Shown here: positions 12,411 to 24,458 of the stretch, piece by piece | Numbering within the stretch: the first letter of the stretch is position 1 | Layout: each line of letters begins with the position of its first letter | Assembly (NCBI GenBank): GCA_963277665.1 | Contig: OY728142.1 | Coordinates: 14,522,001 to 14,586,000 of the forward strand | Direction of reading: 5' to 3' | Source: Viscum album | Lineage: Eukaryota; Streptophyta; Magnoliopsida; Santalales; Viscaceae | Length of the DNA: 64,000 bases | Position numbers and translations under genes: made by a program | Notes under the pieces: model-generated | What the model was told of the DNA's origin: nothing | Seen by the model: only the letters and a program-made list of their open reading frames with translations | Database searches by the model: none

Positions 12411-12878
12411 AGACATCATCGTTTTTCTTCTTACAATTTCATGAAATATGGAAAGAAATATTCTAAAATAAACAAACTCTACAAGGAATAATTAAAATTA
12501 ATTCAACATTCCATTATATAATTTTTTTAGTAAAATATAGAAAGTATATCGTAACATTACCTTTACATATTCCTAAAGGGTTTCCTTTAGTATAGTTTGT
12601 TCTTCCAGGGGATTGGTAACATCATTATGCACATAATACATTGTCTGCATGAGTAGTCAAACATTTAATTTATATTATGTTAATCCAGTAGATAAAATAT
12701 AATATTATAAGAAAAAACATAGTATATTAAAAAACACTTTTACCTTCTCATAGAAATCTCTTTATTTTTTTAAAGGTTTTAGGGATTTGGTTCCTCTATC
12801 GAGAATCCAAATCCTCTATTTTTGGTCTCATATAATGTACAATACATTATCTACATTAGGACAAACATGAACTGATTG

Positions 12879-15800
12879 TTATCTCCTAATGAAAGGGTCA
12901 TCCATGATTAGATTTTCATTTGACTCGACATTTGTTTTAGTCGCCAATAAGACAATTGACCAATTCTTGTTTATTAGATATGAGTCATAAAATAATTGCA
13001 TTGCTTGTGCTGCCATTATGAATAGCTCATCTTTTTCCCCTTCCACACTAAAATTCACCTTCATGAATCCCATTTCGTAAACTTTCACTACACTCATATT
13101 GTTTACCCATTTGCAATGGAAAATAGACACTTTAAATGTTGTATAATACAACTAGTATATATCTTTGATAATGAAAAAATATGACATATTTGCATAAATT
13201 AGATTTCCATCCTTGGAACCAGATATGTGCATCACTTCCACCACAAGCGTAAAACCACTATTTTTCATTGTACTGTAGTTATTGTGTTCTTTTGTATTGA
13301 ATGTATAACCATTGATTACGAAACCAGTGTAAGAAATAGCATTTTCATTTGGTCCCCTAGCTATCCATTGAATTCATTTGAAAATTGAATTCAGATTTTC
13401 AGATTAACTCCTTATAAATTTGATCTTAGAGCCATCCTATAAAATATTGATTATGTTTATTTGATGTCCATACTTCATCCCTTGATGGATTCAAATATAT
13501 AATAATTTCTTATGGGATTCAATGCATGGATCAACATCTTCACTATTATGTAAAATGTAAAGGCGTGCTTGATCCCGCTCTGTCAAGGTAATTTTAACAA
13601 AATTTCTTCTAGAAATCCCTTCACCCATAAGGTGTCCATTGTGATGAGACTTTGGGAGACCGATGATATCAACATATGATAAGTAATCAGTACAGAATTC
13701 AATATCTTCTTCAACAATATGTCATTTTACAATACAACCTTCTGGCCGACTTCGATTCTTGACATACCCTTTCAAAATCTTCATATACCGTTCAATGGGT
13801 ACATCCTTCTATGATGGATAATCCCACATATTTTAACCTCTCTAACTAAGTGAACCATTAGGTGGACCATTATATTAAAGAATAATGGTGGGAAGAACAT
13901 ATCTAATTCACATAATATGACTGCAACCTCTATATTCATGATTGAAAACTTTGCTAGGTCTATAAATTTACTATATATGGATTTTAAAAAGAAGTAGAGT
14001 CTTGTTAATGTATGTCATAAATTTTGAGGCATAATGAAATGGAAAGCAACATGCATCAAATCTTGCATTAAAACATGACAACCGTGTGATTTTAGTCATT
14101 ATAACTTTAAATTATTCATTGAAGTGACATTATTTATATTTTATGAATACCCTTGTGGAACTTTTACACTATTAAGGAAAATTAAAATTGCAATTTTTCT
14201 TGTATGGATAGAGTGTAAGCTGCTAGAAGAAGAAAAGTCTTCCTTTTACCCTTCTCCAGTGCCAACTATTCCCTTATCCTCATTTCAATCAAGTCCAACC
14301 TAGCCTCGATGTCATATTTCATTTTTCTATGAACATTTAGTAAAATTCCAATAAAACTATCAAATATATTTTTTTCTACATACATGACATCAATAAAATT
14401 TTAACATACAAATAATTCCAATATGGTAATTTAAAGAAAATTGATCTCTTCTCCCAACCTATTTTTTAAGGTTTTTCAAAAATGGTTTACCAAAAAAAGT
14501 GTTAATATCTTTTACTTTATTGTATATTTGATCACCCGATACCGAAGATGATGTTGTACCTTGTTTGATATTCCCATAAAATGTTGTCATCTAGGATCGA
14601 TATTTATGTTGTCGAGGAAAAAAAAATTGATGTCCTAAAAACACAGTCTTCAAGGAATATTTCAACCAAACTGAGTATGTGTATTTTTCTAAAATGGGAC
14701 ACTCCAAAATTCCTTTAATGTTATAGCCTAATAAAATTCCATAAGTGGGAAATTCATTTATCATCCCATACAACATAACCCTCAATGTGAATTCTTCACT
14801 TATATGAGCATCATACATTGTAACACTTATTTACCGCATTAATTTTAGAACTTAAATCAATGGATCCCAATAGACATCAATATCATTATCGGGTTGTTTT
14901 GGTTTAGATATATGTAGGGAAAACATAATGTATTTGCGCTTCATGAATAACCATAAAGGCAAGTTATAATTTACCAGCATGACAGACCGTGTACTATGAG
15001 TACTACTTCATACACAAAAAAGGATTTATTCCATTTATAGATAATGCAATATGGAAGTTTCGTGGATCATTTCCAAATTCAATATACTTATAATAAATTT
15101 TCTTCCACTCAGAAGAATCTTATGGATGATGTAGGTTCCCATATTTAATTATTGTATTTGCATGCCATGTCAATTGTCTCATGTTTTCCTGACATACATA
15201 TAGTCTTCTAAACCATGGAATGATAAGAAATTACCATACAGATTTCAAAGGACTTGATTTGTTTTTCTTGTATCAATCTATGTCACACTTTGGGAATTTT
15301 ATGAGTGATTCATGGTCCTTGTGAAATAATATGAAATAATTTGTACAAGAGTGTATTTTTTTAGAGATCATGCCCATTGAACGTATCATTTTTTAGCATC
15401 ATATGTTTGACATGGTAGTTCATTTTATTCTAGTATCATATCATTCAGGAGACCAAGTAGTTCTGTAAAACTGGTGTCACTCCATCCACTAATATCTTTC
15501 AAATTATATAACTTTAACATAGCTGATAATGTTGTGTATTTAGTACAACTAGTATACAATGGTCTCTTAGAATAGCTATTTAACTTCTAAAACAACTTTG
15601 GACAATCATGAATGTCATATTTAGTTGGCATTATCATTTCTTTCATGTGATCTCCATCATCATTTAAACTGGTATTCATATCAAATGATCCATAAACCAT
15701 AGTATCATCTCAATTGGTGTGCACATTTAGTTTTTCCCCATGTTTAGTCCAACATTAATAGCTCTAATATATTATGTGAAAAATAAAATGTTATTCCAAC

Positions 15801-15960
15801 TCTTTCAGACTAATTTTTATTGATTAACAACTATGTAAACATGGATAAAGAATTTGAGAAGGGTCGTATTAATGCTCTCTTGCCAAATTGATGAACTCTT
15901 TAACTCCATCTTTATGATCCTTTTCCAAATGATTAGCGTTCATCCGTTTTCGATTCATAT
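12879..15960 (-). pseudogene. TNP2: TNP2-type CACTA transposase, heavily decayed
   Basis: Pieces of the whole protein can be read in order on the minus strand. At 15960-15890, GVKEFINLARE resembles the N-terminal transposase-associated domain. Around 14870-14820, DNDIDVY and MYDAHISEEF belong to the TNP2 domain. At 14818-14591, MINEFPTYGILLGYNIKG continues it and matches LMWTINDFPAYAMMSG of element 2. At 13151-12879, a C-terminal DUF4216-like region has KVNFS and QAMQLFYDS where element 2 has LASMVKQVFYV. Stops and frameshifts separate them, and the second Cys of the CPVC motif is replaced (CPIL). The protein would cut CACTA ends; this copy cannot. It is much older than the copy at 50636. Confidence 0.85.
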
Positions 15961-17700
15961 TCATCCTATTGGTTTTATAAAATATTAATTTTTACAATAA
16001 ATAAATAAATACACATAAGATATTCATTATCAAAGGTGAAAGTTATAGGAAATTCTAATAAGGGAAACTCGACATTTTATTATTTAAAATAATTTCAGTA
16101 TGCTTTGAAGAAAATGGGTAGTTTAATTTAAGAAAAAAATCACTCCACTATGGAAGGTTTTATCCTCTGAACTCATTAAAAGGTGAAAGTTATAGATAAT
16201 TTTTATGCTCATCATCTCATCTCCTAAACATTTATCATTGAATTTTATTGTTTGACACACACCATCCATCTCTTATGGACATGCACCTATGTTTCTTGAA
16301 ATACTCTAAGCGATAGTCATCCATGGAATGACTACTACTCAGTGTAGTACAAGAAACATAAAAAATATGGGGGATGAGTCTCAAGAAACAAAATGCAATA
16401 ACTATTCGAAAGATGAAACTGATGATGGTGGCAGTTGTCTATAAAGGATATGGGGGATGAGTCTCAAGTAAAAAATTGCAATAATAACTATTTTTTTGAC
16501 ACACATCAAGTCTTTATTAAATCCCCTAAATAAATAAAAATATAATATAGGTAATTAAGGAGTAATAAGAAACCCAAATATGATAAACAAGAATAATAAA
16601 CTCTCATTCAATCAACTAGAATATATAAAATGTTTTGATAAAACATTTTAATAAATAAAGAGTTATTTCATATACATAGATGGTAATCAGAGATTCCTAG
16701 GGGTGGAACCAATACATGTAGACCTAAAATGATGAATACCAAAAATTAATTTCTAATATATAGAATTTGATAACCTCCATTCTATTTTTTTGGAAAAAAG
16801 TGATTTAACAACCTAAGGAATTATTACATTTAATATTAATGTTATATAGAATATTTGAAAACATTTCAAGACTCTTGGGATGTCATATCATCACACCAAC
16901 TCATCCCAAGGATTCTAGGGAGGTCATCACATCATATCTACCCATCTTAAGTATTCTAGGGAGTCTATCTAATACACATTGACCCATTATTAATATTCTA
17001 GGGAGGTCCATAAAAAAGTTGTCATAAAGAAATAATACACATCAACAAGATATATCAAAAATAAGGGAGAAAAACACACCAACCCTTGCAACATCTATCC
17101 CATACACACTAGCCTCTACCGTGACAAAACGAATCCTATGAGGTCACATTTTCTAAGTGTACTACCCTTACTTCACTTATAAAACTAAGTGGAATCAAAA
17201 AATTAAAATATATATAAAACATCACTCCCCATCTAAAGTCTCTAATACAAAAAAAAACTAGTTAGTTTAATATTCCAGGAAGTAGTCTCATAGGCTACCT
17301 AACCACCATCATGGAAATCGATACATAGCAAATTATATAGACGATGTAAAATGGGATGGGACTTTTACAATATGGTTAATTCCTATATTTATCTAATGAA
17401 AATAAATCATGATTCATCAACACTTTCACATAAATAAAAGAGTAGCTCACAAACCCCCTACATTAATTCACAATTGTAATTGAGAAGAAAGAAGATGCTC
17501 ATATGTCCTGGGAGAAGAGCTGGGAAGTCTCACAGTATAGGTGTTTCACACTCTAAAAATTCCAAGCATCAAAATAGACAATCTCCACGGCCAAATATTC
17601 AAAATGGATAACTCACCATACTCACAGTTGTAAAATAGCTTCCACTATGACTAGAACCATTGATTTTTTACACCCTGAGTTCCCCAAGAGAATGTACAGA
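15961..17700. other. Non-coding stretch upstream of the TNP2 pseudogene
   Basis: No open frame or recognised domain on either strand. Around 16360-16470 the phrase GGGGGATGAGTCTCAAG occurs twice, and around 16870-17000 ATTCTAGGGAGG-type phrases recur three times, suggesting small local duplications. In element 2 the matching interval (about 47700-50635) is likewise non-coding. Confidence 0.4.
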
Positions 17701-17895
17701 AAGACTTACATTTGAGAGAAAGTATAAAAAGACTTATGTTCAAGCCTTGGATTCATTTAAACCTTGAATCGTTCGATCCTTGGGATTGTTTGGACCTTGA
17801 TTCGATCTTTGACTCACTGAGGAGGAGCTCAAGCAGCTGGTGGCTTCTGTAGAGAGCTTCAGATATCTCAAACTAGTTCGTGATAGTTAGGGTTC
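17700..17895 (-). promoter_or_regulatory. Possible 5' leader of the element 1 transposase transcript
   Basis: On the minus strand this GC-richer block begins AAGAACCCTAAC just inside the subterminal repeats. In element 2 the mirror position (about 47720) has AGAACCCTAAAC. The shared placement suggests the transcription start or leader of the transposase gene. No TATA box is obvious, so this is inference from position. Confidence 0.3.
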
Positions 17896-17924
17896 TTAAA
17901 ATAGATCGGGATACATTTATCAGC

Positions 17925-18105
17925 GCTTCCAAAAAAGCACTGATAAAGATACTTTTTATTAGCACTGAAGTTTTTACACTGATAAATATAACTTTTTATC
18001 AGTGTTTTTTAGTGCTAATAAATCTCTATCTTTATTTGCGCTAAAAAACACTGATAAATATTCTTTTTATCGGTGCTTATTACTTAAGCACTCATAAAGA
18101 ATTTA
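17925..18105. repeat. Right subterminal repeats of CACTA element 1, inner cluster
   Basis: Several copies of TTTATCAGTG / CACTGATAAA variants occur in both orientations. The cluster is separated from the terminal cluster (19200-19422) by about 1.1 kb of AT-only DNA, which may itself be an insertion or expansion. Confidence 0.7.
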
Positions 18106-19199
18106 TAATTATAATTATAAATAAAAAATTGTAAATATATATATTTATATATATTTATTTATTTAATAAATATATATAAATATAAATACATTAAATATAT
18201 TATTTATTTAAATATATTTATTCTAATTTTATATTTATTTATTTATAATTATATAAATATTTTAAAAAATAATATTTATATCGTCATATATATTTATATA
18301 ATTATATATATTTATTTAATAAATGTATATAAATATAAATATAGTAAATATATTCATTATTTAAATAAATTTATTATAAATTTAATAATAATTTAAATAT
18401 ATATAATTATTTATTTATAATTATATAAATACTTTTTTAAAACATAATATTTATTTATTTATAATTATAAATATATAAATGTTTAAATATATTAAATGTA
18501 AATTTATAAATATATTTATTTAAAAATACTATTTACAAATATATTTTTAACATTATTAATGAATATTTAATCTCAAGTGAATGCATATTAAAAATAAGTG
18601 AAATTGAATAAATTAAAAATAAGTACATTTTAACAATATTGAAAAAATAAGTTTTGTGTGTGTGCATTGTATATATATAAAAATGCACTAAATATGTATA
18701 TTTGAAATCAATATAACACATGTTTGATCTATGTTAAATTAAAAAATCAAATGACATTCAATTATATCCATTACTCTATACAATTAGTCGGTATTTTTAA
18801 TTCATATCAATTTTTAATTATAGACCATTATTCACTAAATATATGATAATTTAATGTAAAATCATAAATATTTTGTATTATATAAATCATATTTATATAT
18901 ATTCACATATATCTATATATTTAATATATATTATTTATTAACATTATCAATAATTATTTACTTAATAAAATGTTTAATATTTTTCTCAATTTACTTATTT
19001 TTAATTTTTATTTGTTTAATTTTCATTTTGAATACACATCTATATATTTAATTTATAATATTTATTAGTATTTATAATTTATATATATTATAATCAATTT
19101 ATTCATTTTTATCAAAAAAAAATTAATTAATAAAAATTTTAATATTTTTTTAATAAACTCATTTTTATTTTTTAATTAGTTAATTATTTCATTTTATTT
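18106..19199. repeat. Extremely AT-rich block between subterminal clusters
   Basis: Nearly pure A+T with many TATATTTATTTA / AAATATAAATA runs, for example 18110-18520. It has no gene or clean tandem period. It interrupts the subterminal repeat region, so it probably arose by slippage or as a later insertion. Confidence 0.6.
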
Positions 19200-19422
19200 G
19201 GACCTTTATGAGCACTAAAAAATCGCTTATAAAGGATCCATTTATGAATGATAAAAATAAAGTGTTGATAAAGGGTACACTTTATCATCGCTAAAAAATG
19301 CATTGATAAAAGTTAAATTTTATCAGTGCTTTTTTTAATGTTGATAAAAGTTCCATTTATCAGTGCTTTTTTTCTAGCACTGATAAAGGCCAGCGTTGTT
19401 AAATGCCTATTCTGTAGTAGTG
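19200..19422. repeat. Right terminal and subterminal repeats of CACTA element 1
   Basis: At least six TTTATCAGTGC-type copies lie here, followed by the terminal inverted repeat ending GCCTATTCTGTAGTAGTG, then the TGA duplication at 19423-19425. Confidence 0.8.
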
Positions 19423-21050
19423 TGAGCTTGAAACTTGACCATGGATATTCTAACTAATCAAATAATCATATGGAATAAAAATAATGATGGAATGCATAAT
19501 TTTGGACTTCTGAACTATCAAGATCTATCCTCAAAATAATAACTATCAAGATTTATCCTCAAGATATTTTAAGTTTGTGGGTAGAAACTCGTCTAATTTG
19601 GCCAAATGATTTGTCTCATGAGACTACCGATTCATTGAGTGGATTTCATTAACCAGTCCTTAACCTATGTACTGCATGTCCAAAGCATTCCCTGTATATC
19701 AAGTAATAAACTTAAATCATAAACAATGTTCCTTATCAAATAACTATATTGATTAAAGGATACGAATTTATCAATATTTACCCAATAAATCATATAACAC
19801 CATATGTAAAAAAGGTATTCGGTTTAAAACATAATAATATCCATTATAAAATAATATAGATATTAAAAATAAATATAATTTCCAATGAAAAATGATTATA
19901 ATAAAGTGATTTTTTCAAAGAAATTTAACAATCACAAAAGGAATTGAGATTGTATGATAACTTTTACCACTTAGTAAATTTCAAATAAAATACCCTTGTA
20001 TGATATAATTCAAATTGAAACTTAAAATATCATGAAGTATAAATGAATTATGATATTACATGTCAAATGGGTAATATATACACCACATAAAAGTGAACCG
20101 GTGCATAAAAACAAATAAGTCTCAATGGAATATAAATTGGGAGGAAATCTGTTACCTTACGCTTCCTTTTGGTTGAATGATATTTAACCTCCTATATAAT
20201 AGTTTTAATAATGTTATTAACTTATTCCAAAACCATATTAATTTTTATAATATCATATATTATCCTTTTATAACATCTTATTACTCATTTGTTAATAATC
20301 TTTCATTATTTCCATTATTTTGGGTGTTAATTGTGATGTTTTTCGAGTATGTTTTAACTTGTTATTTTTTATTACTATTACATCAATAATAATTTAATCA
20401 TATTCATAATTTAAACTATTATTTAAATATCATATATATTTATTATATATTTATTTATATTAATCCATAACATATGTTGATATAAAATGAAATACAATGT
20501 TCATGGAGACGGTAGGTCGTACGTACGCATGAACATTGTTTTTATTTTCTTATCATATTAAAATAAGGAAATGTAAATGATATATATATATATATATATT
20601 ATCTTTATATTATCATTTTTATGTCATATATATCATTTATTATTCATAAAATTGTCCTTAATACATTCCATATAGAGCATGAATGAATCGCATCGCTTCG
20701 CGAGGCAGTAGTCCACCATACACATGAGTGACGATATCGTATTCCCAAAAAATGAAAAACATAAAGGTATGTGTGATAAAATAATTTTATAAGAATAATA
20801 ACATCATAAATATCATATATATATAATATATACTATAAATCCATCATTATTCTCAACCTTGAAAGGTAGTAATGGAAAAATGAACGACATTGGTTCATAG
20901 GGCAGTAGTATCTCGTACACACGAACAATGATTTCATAACCAATTTGATAGAAATGTGTGATGTTGTAGGTCATAAAATTAACATAAAAACATATAAGAA
21001 TATGTAATATGCTGATGTTATTATATAATCATGGTATAATAATAATTGAA
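19423..21050 (-). mobile_element. Old LTR, piece 2, between CACTA element 1 and the young giant-LTR element
   Basis: The old LTR resumes here. Around 20484-20550 lies a hairpin block homologous to 23477-23543 of the young LTR, and at 20690-20750 and 20880-20940 blocks like the GGCAGTAGT..CACG units of the young LTR. It ends with TTGAA (21046-21050), the target site of the young element. A (TA)n run lies at about 20579-20600. Confidence 0.65.
20484..20550. repeat. Hairpin in the old LTR
   Basis: ACAATGTTCATG and CATGAACATTGT form a 12-bp stem around a loop with GTACGTAC. In the young LTR the inner stem is CGTTCATG / CATGAACG. The C-G pair is thus a T-A pair here and pairing extends outward, a compensatory difference. 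Confidence 0.7.
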
Positions 21051-21562
21051 TATAAGGCCCCAGCCTTAAACCTTACTTAATATTGAATTAAATGAGTAAT
21101 TCAAATTGAGGATCTTTTCAGGTTTAGAGTTTTAGAGAATTAGGACATAACTATTACATCTAAAAAGATTACAAAGTAGTCACTTCTACTAAATTTCCAT
21201 AAAATAAAAACTCTTAAAAAGAAACATGTATAGTTCCATGTTTTAGGTAGCATGACTTTCCCTTGATCCCATCCTTGACCCTATTCCACGCTAAGTCCTG
21301 TGAAAAACATTTCAAAAACTTGGTATGAGCATAAAAAGCTCAGTAAGGGATACACAAAGAATGAAAACTGTTAGTTTTTCAAAACAACAAGTAAACCATG
21401 TATACTTTATCAAAGTAATACTTTTCACCTTCATGAAGTAGTAAAAACTCTTCACTGAAAAAAAATATCATTACTTACCGTTTTGTAACCAAAGGATTAC
21501 CATAAAACCCATATAAAGAACACATAACATATATAAAGGTAACTTGGGACATAAACATACTT

Positions 21563-21760
21563 AAGTGAAATAACCATACGGTCGACTTCCACACATATCA
21601 CTTAATGGAATAGCCATACGGCCAATTTCCATACATACTTAATGGAATAGCCATACGGCCGACTTCCATACCCAATGCATTGGAGGTTATAAAGTAACCA
21701 CCCGTCCTGGTATTCACGGCACCACCCGTCATATGGTTTCTAACGTAACCACCCGTTAAA
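21563..21760. repeat. Minisatellites inside the LTR
   Basis: Three units of about 38-40 bp around AATAGCCATACGGCCGACTT are followed by three units of about 28-40 bp around GTAACCACCCGT. The same array stands at 28275-28470 in the other LTR. Confidence 0.75.
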
Positions 21761-23476
21761 ATGTCCAAGTACCAATATAAAATCATAAAACAGAAAACCA
21801 ATATAAAGGAATGATAACATTTCCACATTTCAATCACAATATATCATAAATATATTGACATGATAGAATCCTTTATCAAAACCATTTTCAATACCAAAAT
21901 ACATAAAAGAGTATATGGTATTTATTTTATTTTAAAAACATTACGGCTTTTTGAGGAATCCAAAGACCAAATAATACTCGCGGCGGCGGAAAAGGTCGTT
22001 GTCACCGCGTACATTTAAAAAAACATTCCTTTTTGTCATTTAGTAAAACGCTTTGTAGAAAAAGATTCCTTTTGTATAAAAGTAAAAGTCAAAGGGGTTT
22101 ATACACCATATAAAAGAAAGTTGTGTATAAAAAGAAATATGCCTCAATGAAAGGAGATTGAGACGAAGTCCCTTACAAAGACGGTATCCTTGGTTTAAGG
22201 ATAAATCAATTGCATAACTATGTGTGACAAACGAATAAACCAAATATAAGTGGATATTAAGTGTAAAACAATCAGAGGTTATTCACACATATTCATAGAA
22301 CAACATATTCAAGGAGTACAAGTTTATCCCAAAGAATCAAATTTGGGCTAAGAAGTTCCCTTGCAAAAATTTGACAGCCTAACGGCGTCACTTCAAAAAT
22401 TCAGAAAATGAGTTGATGAGAGATAAAAAGGGAATATTATCACTTGGACATAAAATTTACATCAATCAGGATATAGAAGAACATATCCCAACATAATATT
22501 ATGTTAATTAAAAGACATAACAAATGAAGTCTTTTAAAAAGAGGAGGGTGAAAGGTTCCCTTACCGACTTGGGTAACTTTCGAAAAGTACACCCCATTGA
22601 AGAAGTGTCATACAATGAATATGTAAATACCCATAAATGGAATTATATTACAAAAGGAGTGTAATAGTGGGCAGTACATAAACCACTCAATGTAAATTGT
22701 GGCAAATGTAGCATAAATCTCAGGGGAATAAAAGTGAGATGAAAAATCTCTTACGAAAACTCGGCAGCCTAACGGCACCACTTAAAACTTCCAAAATTGA
22801 TTGATGAGAGGAAATAGGTTCTCTCATCACATCAACATAATTTTTACAGAAAGAGGAATATAAAAGAACATCCCCCAACATAAAAAATAGTATCTTAAAC
22901 GAAGTGACATAAAGGAGAGTACTTTAAAAGAAAGAGAGAGGTTAGATCTCTTACGAAAATTCGGCAGCCTATCGGCGCCACTTAAAACTTACAAAATGGA
23001 TTGATGAGAGAGAATAGGGTCTCTCATCACATGAACATAAAAATTACAGTAAATGTAATATAAAAGATCATCCCAATAACAAGAAAGATGAGCTTTAAAA
23101 GGAATGACATAAAAGTGTGTACTTAAAAAGAAAGAGAGGAGTAGGATCCCTTACCTCAAGTCCAAATTGACTCGATCGTTCTTTAACGTCCTGAATAACA
23201 AACATGAGTTAATTTCCACTTTATTAAGAACATTTTTTATATTTCATTATTCCTTTTATACCATGTTATAAACATCATGTAATCATTTAAGTTAATAATG
23301 TTCATTTTGTCGGTATTTGGTTCTTAAGTCAAAAATAGACTTCTTACACTTACATGTTGTTAATTTGGTCAAAGGTTCGTTATATACAGAATGATATTAA
23401 TGATTTGGATAACATATATATCATATATATTCATCATATACATGTATTTATAATATTACATAATCATTTAGAGGTA

Positions 23477-23543
23477 AGAAATGAAATGCACCGTTCATGG
23501 AGACGGTAAGCCGTACGTACGCATGAACGCTACTTTCATTTCT
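23477..23543. repeat. Leader hairpin 1 in 3' LTR
   Basis: Outer stem AGAAATGAAA / TTTCATTTCT and inner stem CGTTCATG / CATGAACG flank a loop with a small ACGG/CCGT stem and GTACGTAC. The counterpart in the 5' LTR is 30189-30255. Confidence 0.8.
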
Positions 23544-23684
23544 ATGTTGTATTAATGGAATTAAAACTATATGAGAGGTATTTATATTTTAATTCCAGAT
23601 TTATATTAATCATTTAGATGTATCATACATCATATATATCCATTATATATATGTACTTATAATAGTACATAATATTTTGAGATA

Positions 23685-23751
23685 AGAAATGAAATGTACC
23701 GTTCATGGAGATGGTAAGTCGTACGTACGCATGAACGCTACTTCCATTTCT
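23685..23751. repeat. Leader hairpin 2 in 3' LTR
   Basis: Same fold as hairpin 1, 208 bp downstream: stem AGAAATGAAA / TTCCATTTCT and CGTTCATG / CATGAACG. Two further diverged units follow at about 23866-23935 and 24063-24120. The counterpart in the 5' LTR is 30397-30463. Confidence 0.8.
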
Positions 23752-24450
23752 ATTTCATATTTAATGGAATTAAAACATAATGATACATAATATTATTTTA
23801 ATTCTAGTATGGTATCATATATAATATCATTAAATATACCCTTTATACGTACCACATATGGTAATAACGAATCAAATCACTTTGAGGGGGCGGTAGTCCG
23901 CACTTCCTTAAATGAAGATATCGCGTATACCCATAATGGAAGCCATAAAGGTAAGCCACAAATGAAAAATACAGAAGATAAAGTAAAACATAAAAATATT
24001 ATATATCATATATAAATATAGTGACATCATAATGGCCACCTTTGAAGGTGTTAAATGAGTATTGAACAATCATCGTTTCGGGAGGCAGAATTTCACCATC
24101 CACGGAAATCGTATGTTCTTTAACCATTTGATGTAGTTGTGTGAGAGTGTAGCTCGAATAAATCTTATAACAACATCCTAGTATATTTAAGATACTGGTG
24201 TTGTTACAAAAGAAGTAAATAAAAAGATTTTAGGGGGTTGGAGAAGCAAAATAAAACAAATGAACAAGAGAGAATGAATTACCTTTAAAAGTGTAACTCC
24301 TTTTTATTTGAGCCTAAAGGCTTCCTTTGAAAGGATTATGCCCAAAGGGAATCCTCTAGGATGAGGAGAGGGATGTGTAGAGAGTAAATGGGCAGGGGTT
24401 GGACGTGCCAAAGGTTTTAGGAGTGTGTGTAAGGTGGTAGAGGTGGGGGC

Positions 24451-24458
24451 CTTTTATA
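24451..24458 (-). promoter_or_regulatory. LTR TATA box (3' LTR copy)
   Basis: On the minus strand CTTATAAAAGGCCCCCACC, a standard TATAAAAG box, is followed by a pyrimidine- and CA-rich stretch typical of a plant start site. Identical in the 5' LTR at 31164-31171; a relic is kept in the old LTR at 33026-33033. Confidence 0.65.

Larger units (their letters stand above)
2791..19422 (-). mobile_element. CACTA (En/Spm) DNA transposon 1, about 16.6 kb, decayed
   Basis: The left end reads CATTACTACATAATAGGC. The right end in reverse complement reads CACTACTACAGAATAGGC, 16 of 18 identical, and a TGA duplication flanks both. Inside each end are many inverted and direct copies of a TTTATCAGTGC / GCACTGATAAA motif, the usual subterminal repeats of CACTA elements. 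From right to left (the minus direction of the transposase) it holds right-end repeats, an AT-rich block, a TNP2 pseudogene (15960-12879), a foldback, a satellite array (11520-7862), a nested insertion (about 3408-7861) and left-end repeats. It is inserted in an old LTR. It cannot be autonomous because its transposase is broken. Confidence 0.85.
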
